DNA of 60,543 nt from a bacterium (lineage in GTDB: Bacteria > Desulfobacterota > Deferrisomatia > Deferrisomatales > Deferrisomataceae), in the NCBI GenBank assembly GCA_027021615.1, contig JALUTY010000022.1, forward strand, positions 1 through 60,543, in the 5' to 3' direction. The position numbers and the translations under genes were made by a program. Shown piece after piece: positions 33,594 through 43,212 of the stretch. Under the pieces are notes generated by a model that worked only from the letters and a program-made list of their open reading frames with translations, made no database searches and was not told the origin of the DNA. Numbering within the stretch: position 1 is the first letter of the stretch; each line of letters starts with the position of its first letter.

Positions 33594-36008
33594 ATGCGCA
33601 TTCCCATCTCTTGGCTCCGTGAGTACGTGGACGTGGACCTCGCGCCCGAGGCGCTCGCCGAGCGGCTCACCATGGCCGGGCTCGAGGTCTCGGCCGTGGA
33701 CCACCTGGGCGAGGGGATCCGAGGCGTGGTCGTGGCCCAGATCGTGGAGAAGGGGCCCCATCCCAACGCCGACCGCCTGAGCCTGTGTCGGGTGACCGAC
33801 GGCACCGGCATCCACGAGATCGTGTGCGGGGCCACCAACATGGGGCCAGGGGACAAGGTGGCCCTGGCCCGGGTGGGGGCGCGGCTGCCCGGCGGGTTCA
33901 AGATCAAGAAGACCAAGATCCGGGGTCAGGTGAGCCACGGCATGATGTGCTCGGAGCGGGAGCTCGGCCTCGGAGAGGATCACTCGGGCATCCTGATCCT
34001 GCCGGCCGACGCCCCGGTGGGCACCGACCTGCTGGAGTACCTGGGCCTGCCCGAGACCGTGATCGAGGTGGAGATCACCCCCAACCGGGCCGACTGCCTC
34101 TCGGTGGTGGGGGTGGCCCGGGAGGTGGCGGCCCTGACCGGCAAGGAGCTTCGAATCCCCCAGCCGGAGGTGCCCGAGTCGGGGCCCGAGATCGCCGGAA
34201 TCACCTCGGTGGAGATCCGGGCCCCCGAGCTGTGCCACCGGTACGCGGCCCGGGTGATCCGGGGCGTGCGGGTGGGCCCGTCGCCGATGTGGCTGCGCCG
34301 GCGGCTGGAGGCGTGCGGGGTGCGGTCCATTAACAACGTGGTGGACGTGACCAATTACGTGCTCCTGGAGCTGGGCCATCCGCTGCACGCCTTCGACATG
34401 AACCGGCTGGCCGAGGGACGGATCGTGGTGCAGCGGGCCCGGGCCGGAGAGCGGTTCACCACCCTGGACGGCCAGGAGCGGGATCTGGACGCCGACAGCC
34501 TGGTCATCTGCGACGCCGGGCGGCCGGTGGCTTTGGCCGGCATCATGGGCGGCGAGAACTCCGAGGTGGAGCCCGACACCACCGACGTGCTCTTAGAGAG
34601 CGCCTGGTTCCTGCCCGCGAACATCCGGCGGACCTCGCGCCGGCTGGGGCTGCGCACCGAGGCCTCGTACCGGTTCGAGCGGGGCACCGACATCGAGGGC
34701 CTGATCCGGGCCCTGGACCGGGCGACGGAGCTGATCGCCCGGCTGGCCGGCGGCACCGTGGCCCGCGGGATCTTCGACGCCTACCCCATCGTGCACGAGC
34801 CCAAGCGGATCCCCGTGCGCCACGACCGGGTAAGGCGGCTGCTGGGGGTGGCGGTGCCGCCCGAGGAGGTCCGACGCATCCTGCGCAGCCTCGGCATGAT
34901 CGAGGAGGCGGTTGACGACCGCTCGGTGACCGTTCGGGTGCCCACCCACCGGGTGGACCTGGAGCGGGAGGTGGACCTGGTGGAGGAGGTGGCCCGGATC
35001 CACGGGTACGACCGGATCCCCACCACCCTGCCCCGGGTGCCCATGCGGCCCGACCCGGCCCCCCTACGGCGGCGCATCGCCAACGTCGCCCGCGACCTCC
35101 TGGCAGGGCAGGGGTTCCACGAGGCCGTGTGTCTGAGCTTCGGCGACCCGGCCGACGACGGCCGGCTGGGGCTGCCCGAGGGGCACGCTCTGGCCCGCCA
35201 CGTGACCTTGGCGAACCCCCTGGGCCGGGAGACGTCCGTGCTCCGGACCACCTTGCTCCCCGGGCTCCTGGGGGGGCTCGCCCGAAACCAGCGCCGCCAG
35301 GAGCGGGCCGCGCGCCTGTTCGAGGTGGGCCGCAGCTTCCACCCGCGGGAGGAAGAGCCCCTTCCCCAAGAGGTGCTCCGGGCGGCGGCCGTGGCAGCCG
35401 GGCCCCGGGACCCGCTGGCCTGGTGGGCGAGCGAGGAGCCGGTGGGTTTCTTCGATGCGAAGGGCGCGGTCGAGACGCTCCTGGCGGGCCTGGGAGTTCG
35501 AGACGCCGGGTTCGAGTCGGCCACGGACCTGCCGTGGCTCCACCCCGGCCGGGCCGCGCGGGTGACCGCGGGCGATGCGGTTCTGGGGTGGGTGGGCGAG
35601 CTCCACCCGCTGCGTCTGGATGCTTGGGACCTCGAGGGGCCGGTGGCGGTGTTCGAGCTGGACCTGGACGCCGTGGCCCGGGTCCGGCAGGAGCCGGGGC
35701 CGTTTCCCGGGCTGCCCCGGTATCCGGCCACCCAGCGGGACCTGGCGATTCTGGTGGAGGCGGGCCGGGTGCGGGCCCGGGACGTGGTGGAGGCGGTGTG
35801 GCAGGCCGGCTTGACGCTGGTGCGCAACGTGGAGATCTTCGATGTGTACCGGGGTGATCGGATCCCCGAGGGCATGGTGAGCCTGGCGCTTCGGATCACC
35901 TACCGCGCGGACGACCGCACCCTCACCGACGAAGAGGTCCGCGCCGAGGAGACGCGTATTCTCGAACACCTGGCCGAGCGGACCGGAGCGAGGCTCCGGG
36001 AGGGGTGA
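33594..36008 (+). CDS. pheT: Phenylalanyl-tRNA synthetase beta subunit
   Basis: The 804 residue subunit is full length: a tRNA-binding OB domain (about 40-150, GATNMGPGDKVALARVG), the B3/B4 editing domain (about 215-385), B5 (about 405-475), a degenerate catalytic core, and the C-terminal ferredoxin-fold anticodon-binding domain (about 710-804, YPATQRDLAILV). Downstream comes ihfA, as in most proteobacteria. Confidence 0.97.
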   Translation: MRIPISWLREYVDVDLAPEALAERLTMAGLEVSAVDHLGEGIRGVVVAQIVEKGPHPNADRLSLCRVTDGTGIHEIVCGATNMGPGDKVALARVGARLPGGFKIKKTKIRGQVSHGMMCSERELGLGEDHSGILILPADAPVGTDLLEYLGLPETVIEVEITPNRADCLSVVGVAREVAALTGKELRIPQPEVPESGPEIAGITSVEIRAPELCHRYAARVIRGVRVGPSPMWLRRRLEACGVRSINNVVDVTNYVLLELGHPLHAFDMNRLAEGRIVVQRARAGERFTTLDGQERDLDADSLVICDAGRPVALAGIMGGENSEVEPDTTDVLLESAWFLPANIRRTSRRLGLRTEASYRFERGTDIEGLIRALDRATELIARLAGGTVARGIFDAYPIVHEPKRIPVRHDRVRRLLGVAVPPEEVRRILRSLGMIEEAVDDRSVTVRVPTHRVDLEREVDLVEEVARIHGYDRIPTTLPRVPMRPDPAPLRRRIANVARDLLAGQGFHEAVCLSFGDPADDGRLGLPEGHALARHVTLANPLGRETSVLRTTLLPGLLGGLARNQRRQERAARLFEVGRSFHPREEEPLPQEVLRAAAVAAGPRDPLAWWASEEPVGFFDAKGAVETLLAGLGVRDAGFESATDLPWLHPGRAARVTAGDAVLGWVGELHPLRLDAWDLEGPVAVFELDLDAVARVRQEPGPFPGLPRYPATQRDLAILVEAGRVRARDVVEAVWQAGLTLVRNVEIFDVYRGDRIPEGMVSLALRITYRADDRTLTDEEVRAEETRILEHLAERTGARLREG

Positions 36009-36055
36009 CCGTCCCTCCCCGCCGGGCCGAAGAAACGGAAAGGGAAGCAAAGACC

Positions 36056-36337
36056 ATGACCAAGTCCGATCTGGTGGAGGCATTGCACGGCCGCGTGGGC
36101 TTCAGCCGCAAGCGCTCGGCCGAGGTGGTGGGGCTCATGCTCGAGCTCATCAAAGAGGCGTTGGAACGGGGCGAGAAGGTCAAGATCAGCGGGTTCGGCA
36201 ACTTCGAGGTCCGCGAGAAGGCGGCCCGCCGGGGTCGCAACCCCCAGACCGGCGAGACCATCACCATCACCGAGCGGCGGGTTCTCACCTTCAAGCCGAG
36301 CCAGGTGCTCAAAGAGCGCCTGAACCACCGCCGGTAG
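36056..36337 (+). CDS. ihfA: Integration host factor alpha subunit
   Basis: The 93 residue DNA-bending protein reads TKSDLVEALHGRVGFSRKRS and then FGNFEVREKAARRGRNPQTG, which holds the conserved arm proline. The ATG at 36056 with AGGGAAG upstream fits the family length; an upstream in-frame GTG overlapping pheT does not. The position after pheT supports ihfA over hupB. Confidence 0.93.
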   Translation: MTKSDLVEALHGRVGFSRKRSAEVVGLMLELIKEALERGEKVKISGFGNFEVREKAARRGRNPQTGETITITERRVLTFKPSQVLKERLNHRR

Positions 36338-36410
36338 CCGTCCTCCCCCTCGTTGCGTTGGGGCGGCCGGCCTGGTATGATTCAGCCCCTTCCGGGCAAA
36401 GGAGCGGGCG

Positions 36411-36767
36411 TTGGAGGGCCGGGGGATTCCCCAAAAGCTCTACTACCGTATCGGCGAGGTGGCGGAGATTGCGGGCGTCAAGCCCCACGTGCTCCGGTAC
36501 TGGGAGACGGAGTTCCCCTTTCTCTCCCCCCGTAAGAGCGACGGCAACCAGCGGCTTTACACTCACCAGGACCTGCAGAAGGTCCTGATGATCAAAAAGC
36601 TCCTCTACGAAGACCGGTTCACTATCAGCGGGGTGAAGCGCAAGTTCCGGGAGGAGTGGAAGAAAACGCAGCAGGGGCCCAAGCAGCAGGGACGCCGTCG
36701 GCTCCTCCAGGCCCTACGGCGCGACGCGGAGGAGCTGCTGCGGCTTTTGGGTGAAGACCGAGCATAG
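36411..36767 (+). CDS. MerR-family regulator
   Basis: The 118 residue product starts at TTG with AAAGGAG upstream. It has the winged helix YYRIGEVAEIAGVKPHVLRYW followed by the tyrosine-rich RLYTHQDLQKVLMIKKLL. The C-terminal half is a charged helix, likely for dimerisation. It lacks a recognisable metal or drug site. This short MerR-like protein next to ihfA and tRNA-Pro is a recurrent, uncharacterised neighbour in proteobacteria. Confidence 0.9.
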   Translation: MEGRGIPQKLYYRIGEVAEIAGVKPHVLRYWETEFPFLSPRKSDGNQRLYTHQDLQKVLMIKKLLYEDRFTISGVKRKFREEWKKTQQGPKQQGRRRLLQALRRDAEELLRLLGEDRA

Positions 36768-36779
36768 AACCATTCGTGT

Positions 36780-36856
36780 CGGGACGTGGCGCAGTCTGGT
36801 AGCGCACCTGAATGGGGTTCAGGGGGTCGGAGGTTCGAATCCTCTCGTCCCGACCA
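36780..36856 (+). tRNA. tRNA-Pro (GGG)
   Basis: 77 nt with acceptor CGGGACG/CGTCCCG, anticodon stem CCTGA/TCAGG with loop ATGGGGT, T loop TTCGAAT and encoded CCA. The anticodon is GGG. Confidence 0.95.
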
Positions 36857-36866
36857 TCACCAAACC

Positions 36867-36903
36867 AAAGGGCCTGCGGGTTGGAACCCGCAGGCCCTTT
36901 TTG
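36867..36903 (+). terminator. Intrinsic terminator after tRNA-Pro
   Basis: A perfect 16 bp stem, AAAGGGCCTGCGGGTT with its complement, and a GG loop followed by T residues closes the translation operon. Confidence 0.95.
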
Positions 36904-37039
36904 TGGTGCGCCGCATGGCCCACAGCGCCGTGACCGGCGCTGTCAGTGGAGGGGCAGCGAAGCGGGAAGCGGCTTTGGAGTTGCCCCGGTTTTGTGGAAT
37001 GCTGGAAGTGCGGTTTGCCTGTGGGGTACCCTGGGGGGC

Positions 37040-38440
37040 ATGAACACGGTGCGCAGCTTTGCGAGACGGTGGGTTGCGGTGGCCACGGCCGCCTTGCTGA
37101 CGGCCTGCGCCGTGGCACGACCGGCGGGCGGGGGGGCCCTGACCCGGGCCGAGGAGCGCAAGCTCGGGGAGCGGGTGGTGGCCCAGGTGCGCCGGGAGTT
37201 CCGGATCCTGGACGACCCGTACCTCACGGGCTATCTGGAGGCGGTCGGGGGGCGGGTGGCCCGGGCCATGAAGGCCCGCACGTTCGAGCTGAGGTTCCAC
37301 GTGGTGGCCGATCCGCGCATCAACGCCTTTGCCGTGCCCGGCGGCCACGTGTTCGTGACCACCCAGACGATCCTGTCCTGCGGCGACGAGAGCGAGCTGG
37401 CCGGGGTGGTGGCCCACGAGGTGGGCCACGTGGAGGGCCGGCACATCGCCCGCCGTATGCAGAAGGCGGCGCGGGTGAACCTGGGGGCCATGGCCGCGGT
37501 GCTGGCCGGGGCGTTCCTGGGGGGGGCCAAGGCCGGCGCGGCGGTGGCCACGTTCGGCGTGGCCGGTGCCCAGGCCAAGATGCTCCAGTACAGCCGGCAG
37601 GATGAGGAGGACGCCGACCGCCGGGCGGCTCGGGCCCTGGTGGCCGCAGGGTACGATCCTTGGGGGTTGGTGCGGTTCATGGAGACGATCCGACGGGCCT
37701 CGCCACGGCCCGAGGGGATGCCGGCCTACCTGTTCACCCACCCCCTGCCCGAGAACCGGGCGGCCTACCTGGCCGACATGATGCCCCGGGGCACGAAGCC
37801 CCGGCCCGAGGACCCGGAGCAGCTGTGGCGGGCCCAAGCCCGGGTGCTGGTGGAGGACCCGCGGCCCTGGGGTGAGGATCTGTTCCGGCAGCGGACCCGG
37901 GAGCATCCCCAGAGCGCGTCGGCCTGGGTGGGCTTGGCGCTTCTCGTTCGGAACCGGGGGCTGTACGACCAGGCGTTGGATGCGTTGGCGCGGGCCGGGA
38001 GGCTGGCGCCGTCCGACCCCGAGATCCTGCACGAACGCGCCGCTACCTGGCTGCGGCAGGGCCGAACCGACTGGGCCCTGGCACTGCTCGAGCGGCTCCG
38101 GGCCGAGGGCCGGGCCACGGTTCCGGCCCTCCGGGACCTGGGGTGGACGTACCTGGAGGCGGGCCGGGGCAGAGAGGCCCTGGCCGTGTACGACGATCTG
38201 GCCCGGGTCGATCCGGATTGGGAGAAGCTCCCCTACTACCGTGGGATGGCCCTGGGCAAGGCGGGCCGGCCCGGGGAGGGACATGCTTTGCTGGGGGACT
38301 ACTACCGATCGGTGGGCCGAGTCGCCCTGGCCGTCCGCCACTACCGCCAAGCCCTGGAGGATCTGCCGCCGGGCGTCCGGCGAACCGAGGTCGAGAAGGC
38401 TCTTCGGTCGCTTCGAGATCACCGCCGCGGGGAGAGGTGA
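37040..38440 (+). CDS. M48-family metalloprotease with TPR repeats (BepA-like lipoprotein)
   Basis: The 466 residue product has a lipoprotein signal (ATAALLTACAVA). The zinc protease domain has HEVGH at about residue 129 and the third ligand in the EDADRRA region near 195. The C-terminal half (about 300-460) has tetratricopeptide-like repeats. This is the BepA/YfgC layout, a periplasmic protease and chaperone that helps outer-membrane barrel proteins assemble. The ATG at 37040 is chosen because it begins directly before the signal. It is convergent with ugd, 12 nt away. Confidence 0.88.
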   Translation: MNTVRSFARRWVAVATAALLTACAVARPAGGGALTRAEERKLGERVVAQVRREFRILDDPYLTGYLEAVGGRVARAMKARTFELRFHVVADPRINAFAVPGGHVFVTTQTILSCGDESELAGVVAHEVGHVEGRHIARRMQKAARVNLGAMAAVLAGAFLGGAKAGAAVATFGVAGAQAKMLQYSRQDEEDADRRAARALVAAGYDPWGLVRFMETIRRASPRPEGMPAYLFTHPLPENRAAYLADMMPRGTKPRPEDPEQLWRAQARVLVEDPRPWGEDLFRQRTREHPQSASAWVGLALLVRNRGLYDQALDALARAGRLAPSDPEILHERAATWLRQGRTDWALALLERLRAEGRATVPALRDLGWTYLEAGRGREALAVYDDLARVDPDWEKLPYYRGMALGKAGRPGEGHALLGDYYRSVGRVALAVRHYRQALEDLPPGVRRTEVEKALRSLRDHRRGER

Positions 38441-38452
38441 GGGGGGCATGTT

Positions 38453-39790
38453 CTAGCCCCCCTGCCTCCCAATCCCGAAGTACGCGAACCCCATCTTCTT
38501 CATCTTGGCCGGCTCGTAGATGTTGCGGCCGTCGAACACGGCGGGCCGGCGCATCAGGGCCTTCACCCGCTCGAAGTCGGGCCGTCGGAACACGCCCCAC
38601 TCGGTGCACACGGCCAGGCAGTCCACCCCTTCCACGGCCTCGTAGTTGTTGGTGCAGTAGGTGACGCCGTCGTTGCCAAGGACCCGGCGCGCGCTCTCCT
38701 CGGCCACCGGGTCGTAGACCCGGATGCGGCACCCGGCCTCCCGCAGGCGACCGATCACCGTGAGGCTGGGGGCCTCGCGCATGTCGTCGGTGTTGGGCTT
38801 GAACGCGAGGCCCCACACGGCCACCGCGGCCTGGGCCGGGTCGACGCCCTCGGTCCGGAACCACTCCAGGATCTTGTCGGCCAGCACGTGCTTCTGTCGG
38901 GCGTTCACCGAGTCCACGGCCTCCAGCACCCGGGCGCCGTAGCCGGCCTTCTTTGCGGTCTGGATCAGGGCCTTGACGTCCTTGGGAAAGCACGACCCGC
39001 CGTAGCCCACGCCGGGGAACAGAAACTGGTACCCGATGCGGGAGTCCGCGCCCATGCCCAGCCGAACCGCAGCCACGTCGGCCCCCACCCGTTCGCAGAT
39101 GTTGGCGATCTCGTTGATGAACGAGATCTTGGTGGCCAGCATGGCGTTGGAGGCGTACTTGGTCATCTCGGCCGACCGGATGTCCATGACGAGGATCGGG
39201 TGGTTGGTGCGGGTGAACGGGGCATAGAGCTCCTTGAGGATCTCGGCGGTGCGCACGTTGTCGGTGCCCACGATGATCCGGTCGGGCTTGAGGCAGTCCT
39301 GGACCGCATTGCCCTCCTTGAGGAACTCGGGGTTTGCGACCACATCGAACTCCAGGTCGTCGAGCCCCCGCCCGTGGAGCTCGACCCGGATGGCGTCCCG
39401 GACCTTCTCGGCCGTGCCCACCGGCACGGTGGACTTGATCACCACGATCCGGTAAGCCTCCATCACCTGCCCGACGGACCGGGCCACCGCCAGCACGTGC
39501 TGGAGGTCGGCCGAGCCGTCCTCGCCCTCGGGCGTGCCCACCGCGATGAACAGCAGGAGGCTGCGCTCCACCCCCTCGGCCAGATCGGTGGTGAAGGTGA
39601 GGCGCCCCTCGTCCACGTTGCGCTCGAGCAGCTCCTGGAGGCCCGGCTCGAAGATCGGCACCTCTTTGCGCCGGAGCCTCTCGATCTTCTCCTGGTCGAT
39701 GTCCACGCACACCACATCGTTGCCCATCTCGGCAAAGCACGTGCCCGTGACGAGCCCCACGTATCCGGTTCCGATGACACAAAGTTTCAT
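38453..39790 (-). CDS. ugd: UDP-glucose 6-dehydrogenase
   Basis: The 445 residue enzyme has the NAD site IGTGYVGLVTG at residues 5-15 and the catalytic cysteine in YGGSCFPKD near 262. It also has the conserved NPEFLKEGNAVQD. It makes UDP-glucuronate for surface polysaccharide. The epimerase at 43946 would act on the same product. It follows coaBC after a 45 nt spacer made of GTTG repeats. Confidence 0.95.
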   Translation of the reverse strand: MKLCVIGTGYVGLVTGTCFAEMGNDVVCVDIDQEKIERLRRKEVPIFEPGLQELLERNVDEGRLTFTTDLAEGVERSLLLFIAVGTPEGEDGSADLQHVLAVARSVGQVMEAYRIVVIKSTVPVGTAEKVRDAIRVELHGRGLDDLEFDVVANPEFLKEGNAVQDCLKPDRIIVGTDNVRTAEILKELYAPFTRTNHPILVMDIRSAEMTKYASNAMLATKISFINEIANICERVGADVAAVRLGMGADSRIGYQFLFPGVGYGGSCFPKDVKALIQTAKKAGYGARVLEAVDSVNARQKHVLADKILEWFRTEGVDPAQAAVAVWGLAFKPNTDDMREAPSLTVIGRLREAGCRIRVYDPVAEESARRVLGNDGVTYCTNNYEAVEGVDCLAVCTEWGVFRRPDFERVKALMRRPAVFDGRNIYEPAKMKKMGFAYFGIGRQGG

Positions 39791-39795
39791 GATAT

Positions 39796-39834
39796 CGGTT
39801 CTCAGTTGTTGGTTGTTGGTTTCTGGTTGGTTGG
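39796..39834. repeat. GTTGGTTG-type tandem repeat spacer
   Basis: GTTGTTGGTTGTTGG and GGTTGGTTGG units fill the spacer between coaBC and ugd, upstream of the ugd start. Confidence 0.8.
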
Positions 39835-39835
39835 A

Positions 39836-41092
39836 TCAGCCCTCCTCCCAGAACTCGGGCCGTTGGGCCTCGGGTTCCCAGGAGGGCTTCTGGCTTCCCC
39901 GTCGGAGCTTGGCCACCAGGCCCAGGATCCGGTCGGCCACCCGGTCCTTGCTCATGCGGGGTACCCCGATGCGCTCGCCCGAGGCGGTGAAGATCACCAC
40001 CTCGTTGGTGTCAACGTGGAAGCCGGATCCGGGTGCGGTCACGTCGTTGGCCACAATGGCGTCGAGCCGTTTCTCCGCCAGCTTGACCCGGGCCCCCTTC
40101 TCCATGTCGTGGGTCTCGGCTGCGAACCCCACCAGGACTTGGTCCGGACGCTTGTTGCGACCGAGTTCCTTGAGGATGTCGGGGTTGGGTTCCAGCTCCA
40201 GGGAGGGGGGGGCGCCGGAGCGCTTCTTGATCTTCTGGGATGCCATGGCCACCGGCCGCCAGTCGCACACCGCTGCGGCCATCACGATCACGCTGGCCCG
40301 GGCCGCCTGGGTCAGGACCGCCTCGCGCATCTCCCGGGCCGTGGTGACCCGGATCATCTCGGCGTTGAGGGGGGGCGGCAGCGAGGTGGGGCCGGAGACA
40401 AGGATCACCCGGGCGCCCCGCCGCACAGCGGCCCGGGCCAGGGCATATCCCATCTTCCCTGACGAGTGGTTCGAGATGAACCGCACGGGGTCCATGGGCT
40501 CCAAGGTGGGGCCGGCGGTCACCAGCACGGTCTCCCCGGCCAGGTCGTCGGGGGTGAGCACCCCCTCCAGGGCCTCCACGATCTGCAAAGGGTCGGCCAT
40601 CTTGCCCTTGCCTTTGACCCCGCAGGCCAGCTCCCCCTCGGCCGGGCCCACGAACGTGAAGCCCCGCTCCTTCAGCCGACGGACGTTGTCCTGGACGGCC
40701 GCGCTCTCCCACATGACCACGTTCATGGCCGGGGCGAACAGCACCGGTACCCGGGTGGCCATGATCATGGTGGAGAGGAAGTCGTCGGCCAGGCCGTTGG
40801 CCACCTTGCCCAGGATGTTCGCGGTGGCCGGGGCCACCACCAGGGCGTGGGCCCGGTCGGCCAGGGCCACGTGGCCGATCTCGGGGCCCCGGAACAGCTC
40901 GAACATCCGGTGGATCACGGGGTTGCCGGAGATCGTCTGGAAGGTCAGCGGGGTGACGAAGTTCATGGCGTTCTTCGTCATCACCACGTGCACGTTGGCC
41001 CCACGCACCGTGAGCTCTCGGCACAGGTACACGCTCTTGTAGGCGGCGATGCCGCCGGTGACCCCCAGGAGGATCTCCTTGCCCCGGAGCAT
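39836..41092 (-). CDS. coaBC: Bifunctional phosphopantothenoylcysteine synthetase/decarboxylase
   Basis: The 418 residue protein has the flavin-binding decarboxylase half (ILLGVTGGIAAYKSVYLCRE; APAMNVVMWES near 145) and the CTP-dependent ligase half (VTAGPTLEPMDPVRFISNHS; KKRSGAPP). It gives 4-phosphopantetheine for coenzyme A. It starts 3 nt after the MBL-fold gene, so the two are co-transcribed. Confidence 0.95.
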   Translation of the reverse strand: MLRGKEILLGVTGGIAAYKSVYLCRELTVRGANVHVVMTKNAMNFVTPLTFQTISGNPVIHRMFELFRGPEIGHVALADRAHALVVAPATANILGKVANGLADDFLSTMIMATRVPVLFAPAMNVVMWESAAVQDNVRRLKERGFTFVGPAEGELACGVKGKGKMADPLQIVEALEGVLTPDDLAGETVLVTAGPTLEPMDPVRFISNHSSGKMGYALARAAVRRGARVILVSGPTSLPPPLNAEMIRVTTAREMREAVLTQAARASVIVMAAAVCDWRPVAMASQKIKKRSGAPPSLELEPNPDILKELGRNKRPDQVLVGFAAETHDMEKGARVKLAEKRLDAIVANDVTAPGSGFHVDTNEVVIFTASGERIGVPRMSKDRVADRILGLVAKLRRGSQKPSWEPEAQRPEFWEEG

Positions 41093-41095
41093 CGG

Positions 41096-41719
41096 TCAGT
41101 ACACGAAAAAGGGGTTGGTGCGCTTTTCGGTGGCCACGGTGGTGGCCGGGCCGTGGCCCGGGTACACCACGGTGTCGTCGGGCAGGGTGAAGATCTTCTC
41201 CCGCACCGACCGGATCAGGGTGTCGTAGTCGCCGCCCTGGAGGTCGGTCCGGCCGATGGACCCGGCGAACAGCAGGTCGCCCACGAACACCTTCTTGTCC
41301 ACCACCAGGCTCACGGAGCCGGGGCTGTGCCCCGGGGTGTGGAGCACGCTGAGGGCGAAGGAGCCGAACGGGATCGTCTGACCCTCCTCCAGGAGCACGT
41401 CGGGCTCGGGTGCGGCCTCCACCCGCATGCCGAACAGCAGCCCCTGGCCGGGCAGGCCCTTGAGCAGCGGCAGTTCGTCGGGGTGCACGCACACCGGCGC
41501 GTCGGTGGCCCGCTTCATGCCCGCCAGGCCCTCCACGTGGTCGAAGTGGCCGTGGGTGGCCACGATCGCCACGGGCTTCAGGTCCCGCGCTTGGAGGGCC
41601 CTAAGGATCATCGGGGTGTCGCCGCCCGGATCGATCACCACGGCTTCGCGGGTGGTCTCGTCGCCCAGGATGTAGCAGTTGGCCTGGATCGGCCCGACCA
41701 CGAGTTGTTCGAGAATCAT
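41096..41719 (-). CDS. MBL-fold metallo-hydrolase (glyoxalase II-like)
   Basis: The 207 residue enzyme has the binuclear metal motif THGHFDH near residue 57, then HTPGHSPG, GDLLFAGSIGRTDL and a final YPGHGPATT. The pattern fits the hydroxyacylglutathione hydrolase-like group, although the substrate (glutathione or another thioester) is not resolved. It is in an operon with the phosphohexomutase, coaBC and ugd. Confidence 0.9.
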   Translation of the reverse strand: MILEQLVVGPIQANCYILGDETTREAVVIDPGGDTPMILRALQARDLKPVAIVATHGHFDHVEGLAGMKRATDAPVCVHPDELPLLKGLPGQGLLFGMRVEAAPEPDVLLEEGQTIPFGSFALSVLHTPGHSPGSVSLVVDKKVFVGDLLFAGSIGRTDLQGGDYDTLIRSVREKIFTLPDDTVVYPGHGPATTVATEKRTNPFFVY

Positions 41720-41734
41720 GGCAACGCCTCGATT

Positions 41735-43177
41735 TCAGGAGTTCGTTCCTTCCCCCAGCACCCAGGCCCGGCCGGCCTCCAGGAGCCGTTCGAGCGCCTC
41801 GTCGGAGTCGGCCTCGGCGTAGAGCCGCACCACCGGCTCGGTGCCCGATTTGCGCACCAGCACCCACGCCCCCCCCTCCAGCAGGAACTTGTGGCCGTCC
41901 GTGGTGACCACGTCCCGTACCCGTCGGCCCGCGAACCCCTCGGGGGTCTCGCGGACCTTGGCCTCGAAGGCCTCCTCGTGCCGGGGTGTCAGGCGCAGGT
42001 TCACCCTGCGGGTGCGGTACCGGCCCACCCGGCCGTACAGCTCCTCGAGCTGCCGGATGAGGGGGGTGCCCCGCCGGGCCACCATCTCGGCCGCCAGCAG
42101 GCAGGCCAGGATGCCGTCCTTCTCCGGCACGTGGCCCCTTACGGAGAGGCCTGCCGACTCCTCGCCCCCCAGGGCCACCTGGTCCCGGCGGATGAGATCG
42201 CCGATGAACTTGAACCCCACCGGGGTCTCGAACACGGGCCGCCCCAGGTCCCGGGCCACGGCGTCCAGGAGGTGGCTCGTGGCCACGCTGCGGGCGACCC
42301 CTCCCTCGAACCCGCGCTCGCGCACCAGGTAGTCGAACAGGAGTCCCAGGAAGTAGTTGGGCTCCAGGAACGCGCCGCCCCGGTCCACCACCCCGAACCG
42401 GTCCGCGTCGCCGTCGGTAGCCAGGCCCAGGCAGACCCCCGGGTCGTCGGAGACCGCTGCGATCAGCTCGGGGATGTTCGAACGGCTGGGCTCGGGCGCC
42501 CGGCCGCCGAACAGGGGGTCGGGGTTGTCGTGGAACACGACCACGTCGCACCCGGCCTCGCGCAGCAGCTCGTCCAGGTACTCGCGGGCCGTGCCGTGGA
42601 GCACGTCCACCGCGACGCGCAGCCCGGCCGAGCGGATCGCGTCCAGGTCCACCAGATCGCGGATCCGGTCCAGGTAGCCGGGCCGCGGGTCGTGGGCCGC
42701 CACCAGTCCCCGGTCCCGGGCCTCCTCGAACCCGAGGGACCGGTACGAGCCGTCGGCCATCCGGCGGTTGGCCCGCTCCTCGATGTCGCGGGTGGTCTCG
42801 GGCAGGGCCGGGCCGCCCCAGGCCGGGCTGAACTTCACCCCGTTGTACTCCGGAGGGTTGTGGGAGGCGGTGAAGTTCACGGCACCGTCGCGGCCGTGGC
42901 GCAGGATGTCGTACGACACCACCGGGGTCGGCACGTCGCGCGGGGGCAGGAACGTGCGGATCCCGTTGCCCGCGAACACCTCGCAGGCGACCCGGGCGAA
43001 CCGCTCGCCCATGAACCGGGTATCGTAGGCCACGAGCACGCCCCGTTCGTCCAGCCCCCCAGCCTTGAGGTGGTCGGCGATGGCCTGGACCACCACCCGG
43101 ACGTTGTCGAAGGTGAACGCCTCGCACAACACGGCCCTCCAGCCGGAGGTGCCGAACTTCACGGTGGGAGTGGTCAT
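41735..43177 (-). CDS. Phosphohexomutase (phosphoglucomutase/phosphomannomutase family)
   Basis: The 480 residue enzyme has the active-site serine in TASHNPPEYNG near 107, the metal loop DGDADRFG near 245, the sugar loop GGEESAGL and the phosphate loop KSGTEPVVRLYAE. The ATG has GAGGAC upstream and the family length fits; a longer frame upstream runs over the nitroreductase. It likely supplies glucose-1-phosphate or mannose-1-phosphate to sugar-nucleotide synthesis, in line with ugd downstream. Confidence 0.92.
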   Translation of the reverse strand: MTTPTVKFGTSGWRAVLCEAFTFDNVRVVVQAIADHLKAGGLDERGVLVAYDTRFMGERFARVACEVFAGNGIRTFLPPRDVPTPVVSYDILRHGRDGAVNFTASHNPPEYNGVKFSPAWGGPALPETTRDIEERANRRMADGSYRSLGFEEARDRGLVAAHDPRPGYLDRIRDLVDLDAIRSAGLRVAVDVLHGTAREYLDELLREAGCDVVVFHDNPDPLFGGRAPEPSRSNIPELIAAVSDDPGVCLGLATDGDADRFGVVDRGGAFLEPNYFLGLLFDYLVRERGFEGGVARSVATSHLLDAVARDLGRPVFETPVGFKFIGDLIRRDQVALGGEESAGLSVRGHVPEKDGILACLLAAEMVARRGTPLIRQLEELYGRVGRYRTRRVNLRLTPRHEEAFEAKVRETPEGFAGRRVRDVVTTDGHKFLLEGGAWVLVRKSGTEPVVRLYAEADSDEALERLLEAGRAWVLGEGTNS

Positions 43178-43212
43178 GGGATGTCCTCGTCGCAGGGTCG
43201 GGATACGCAGGA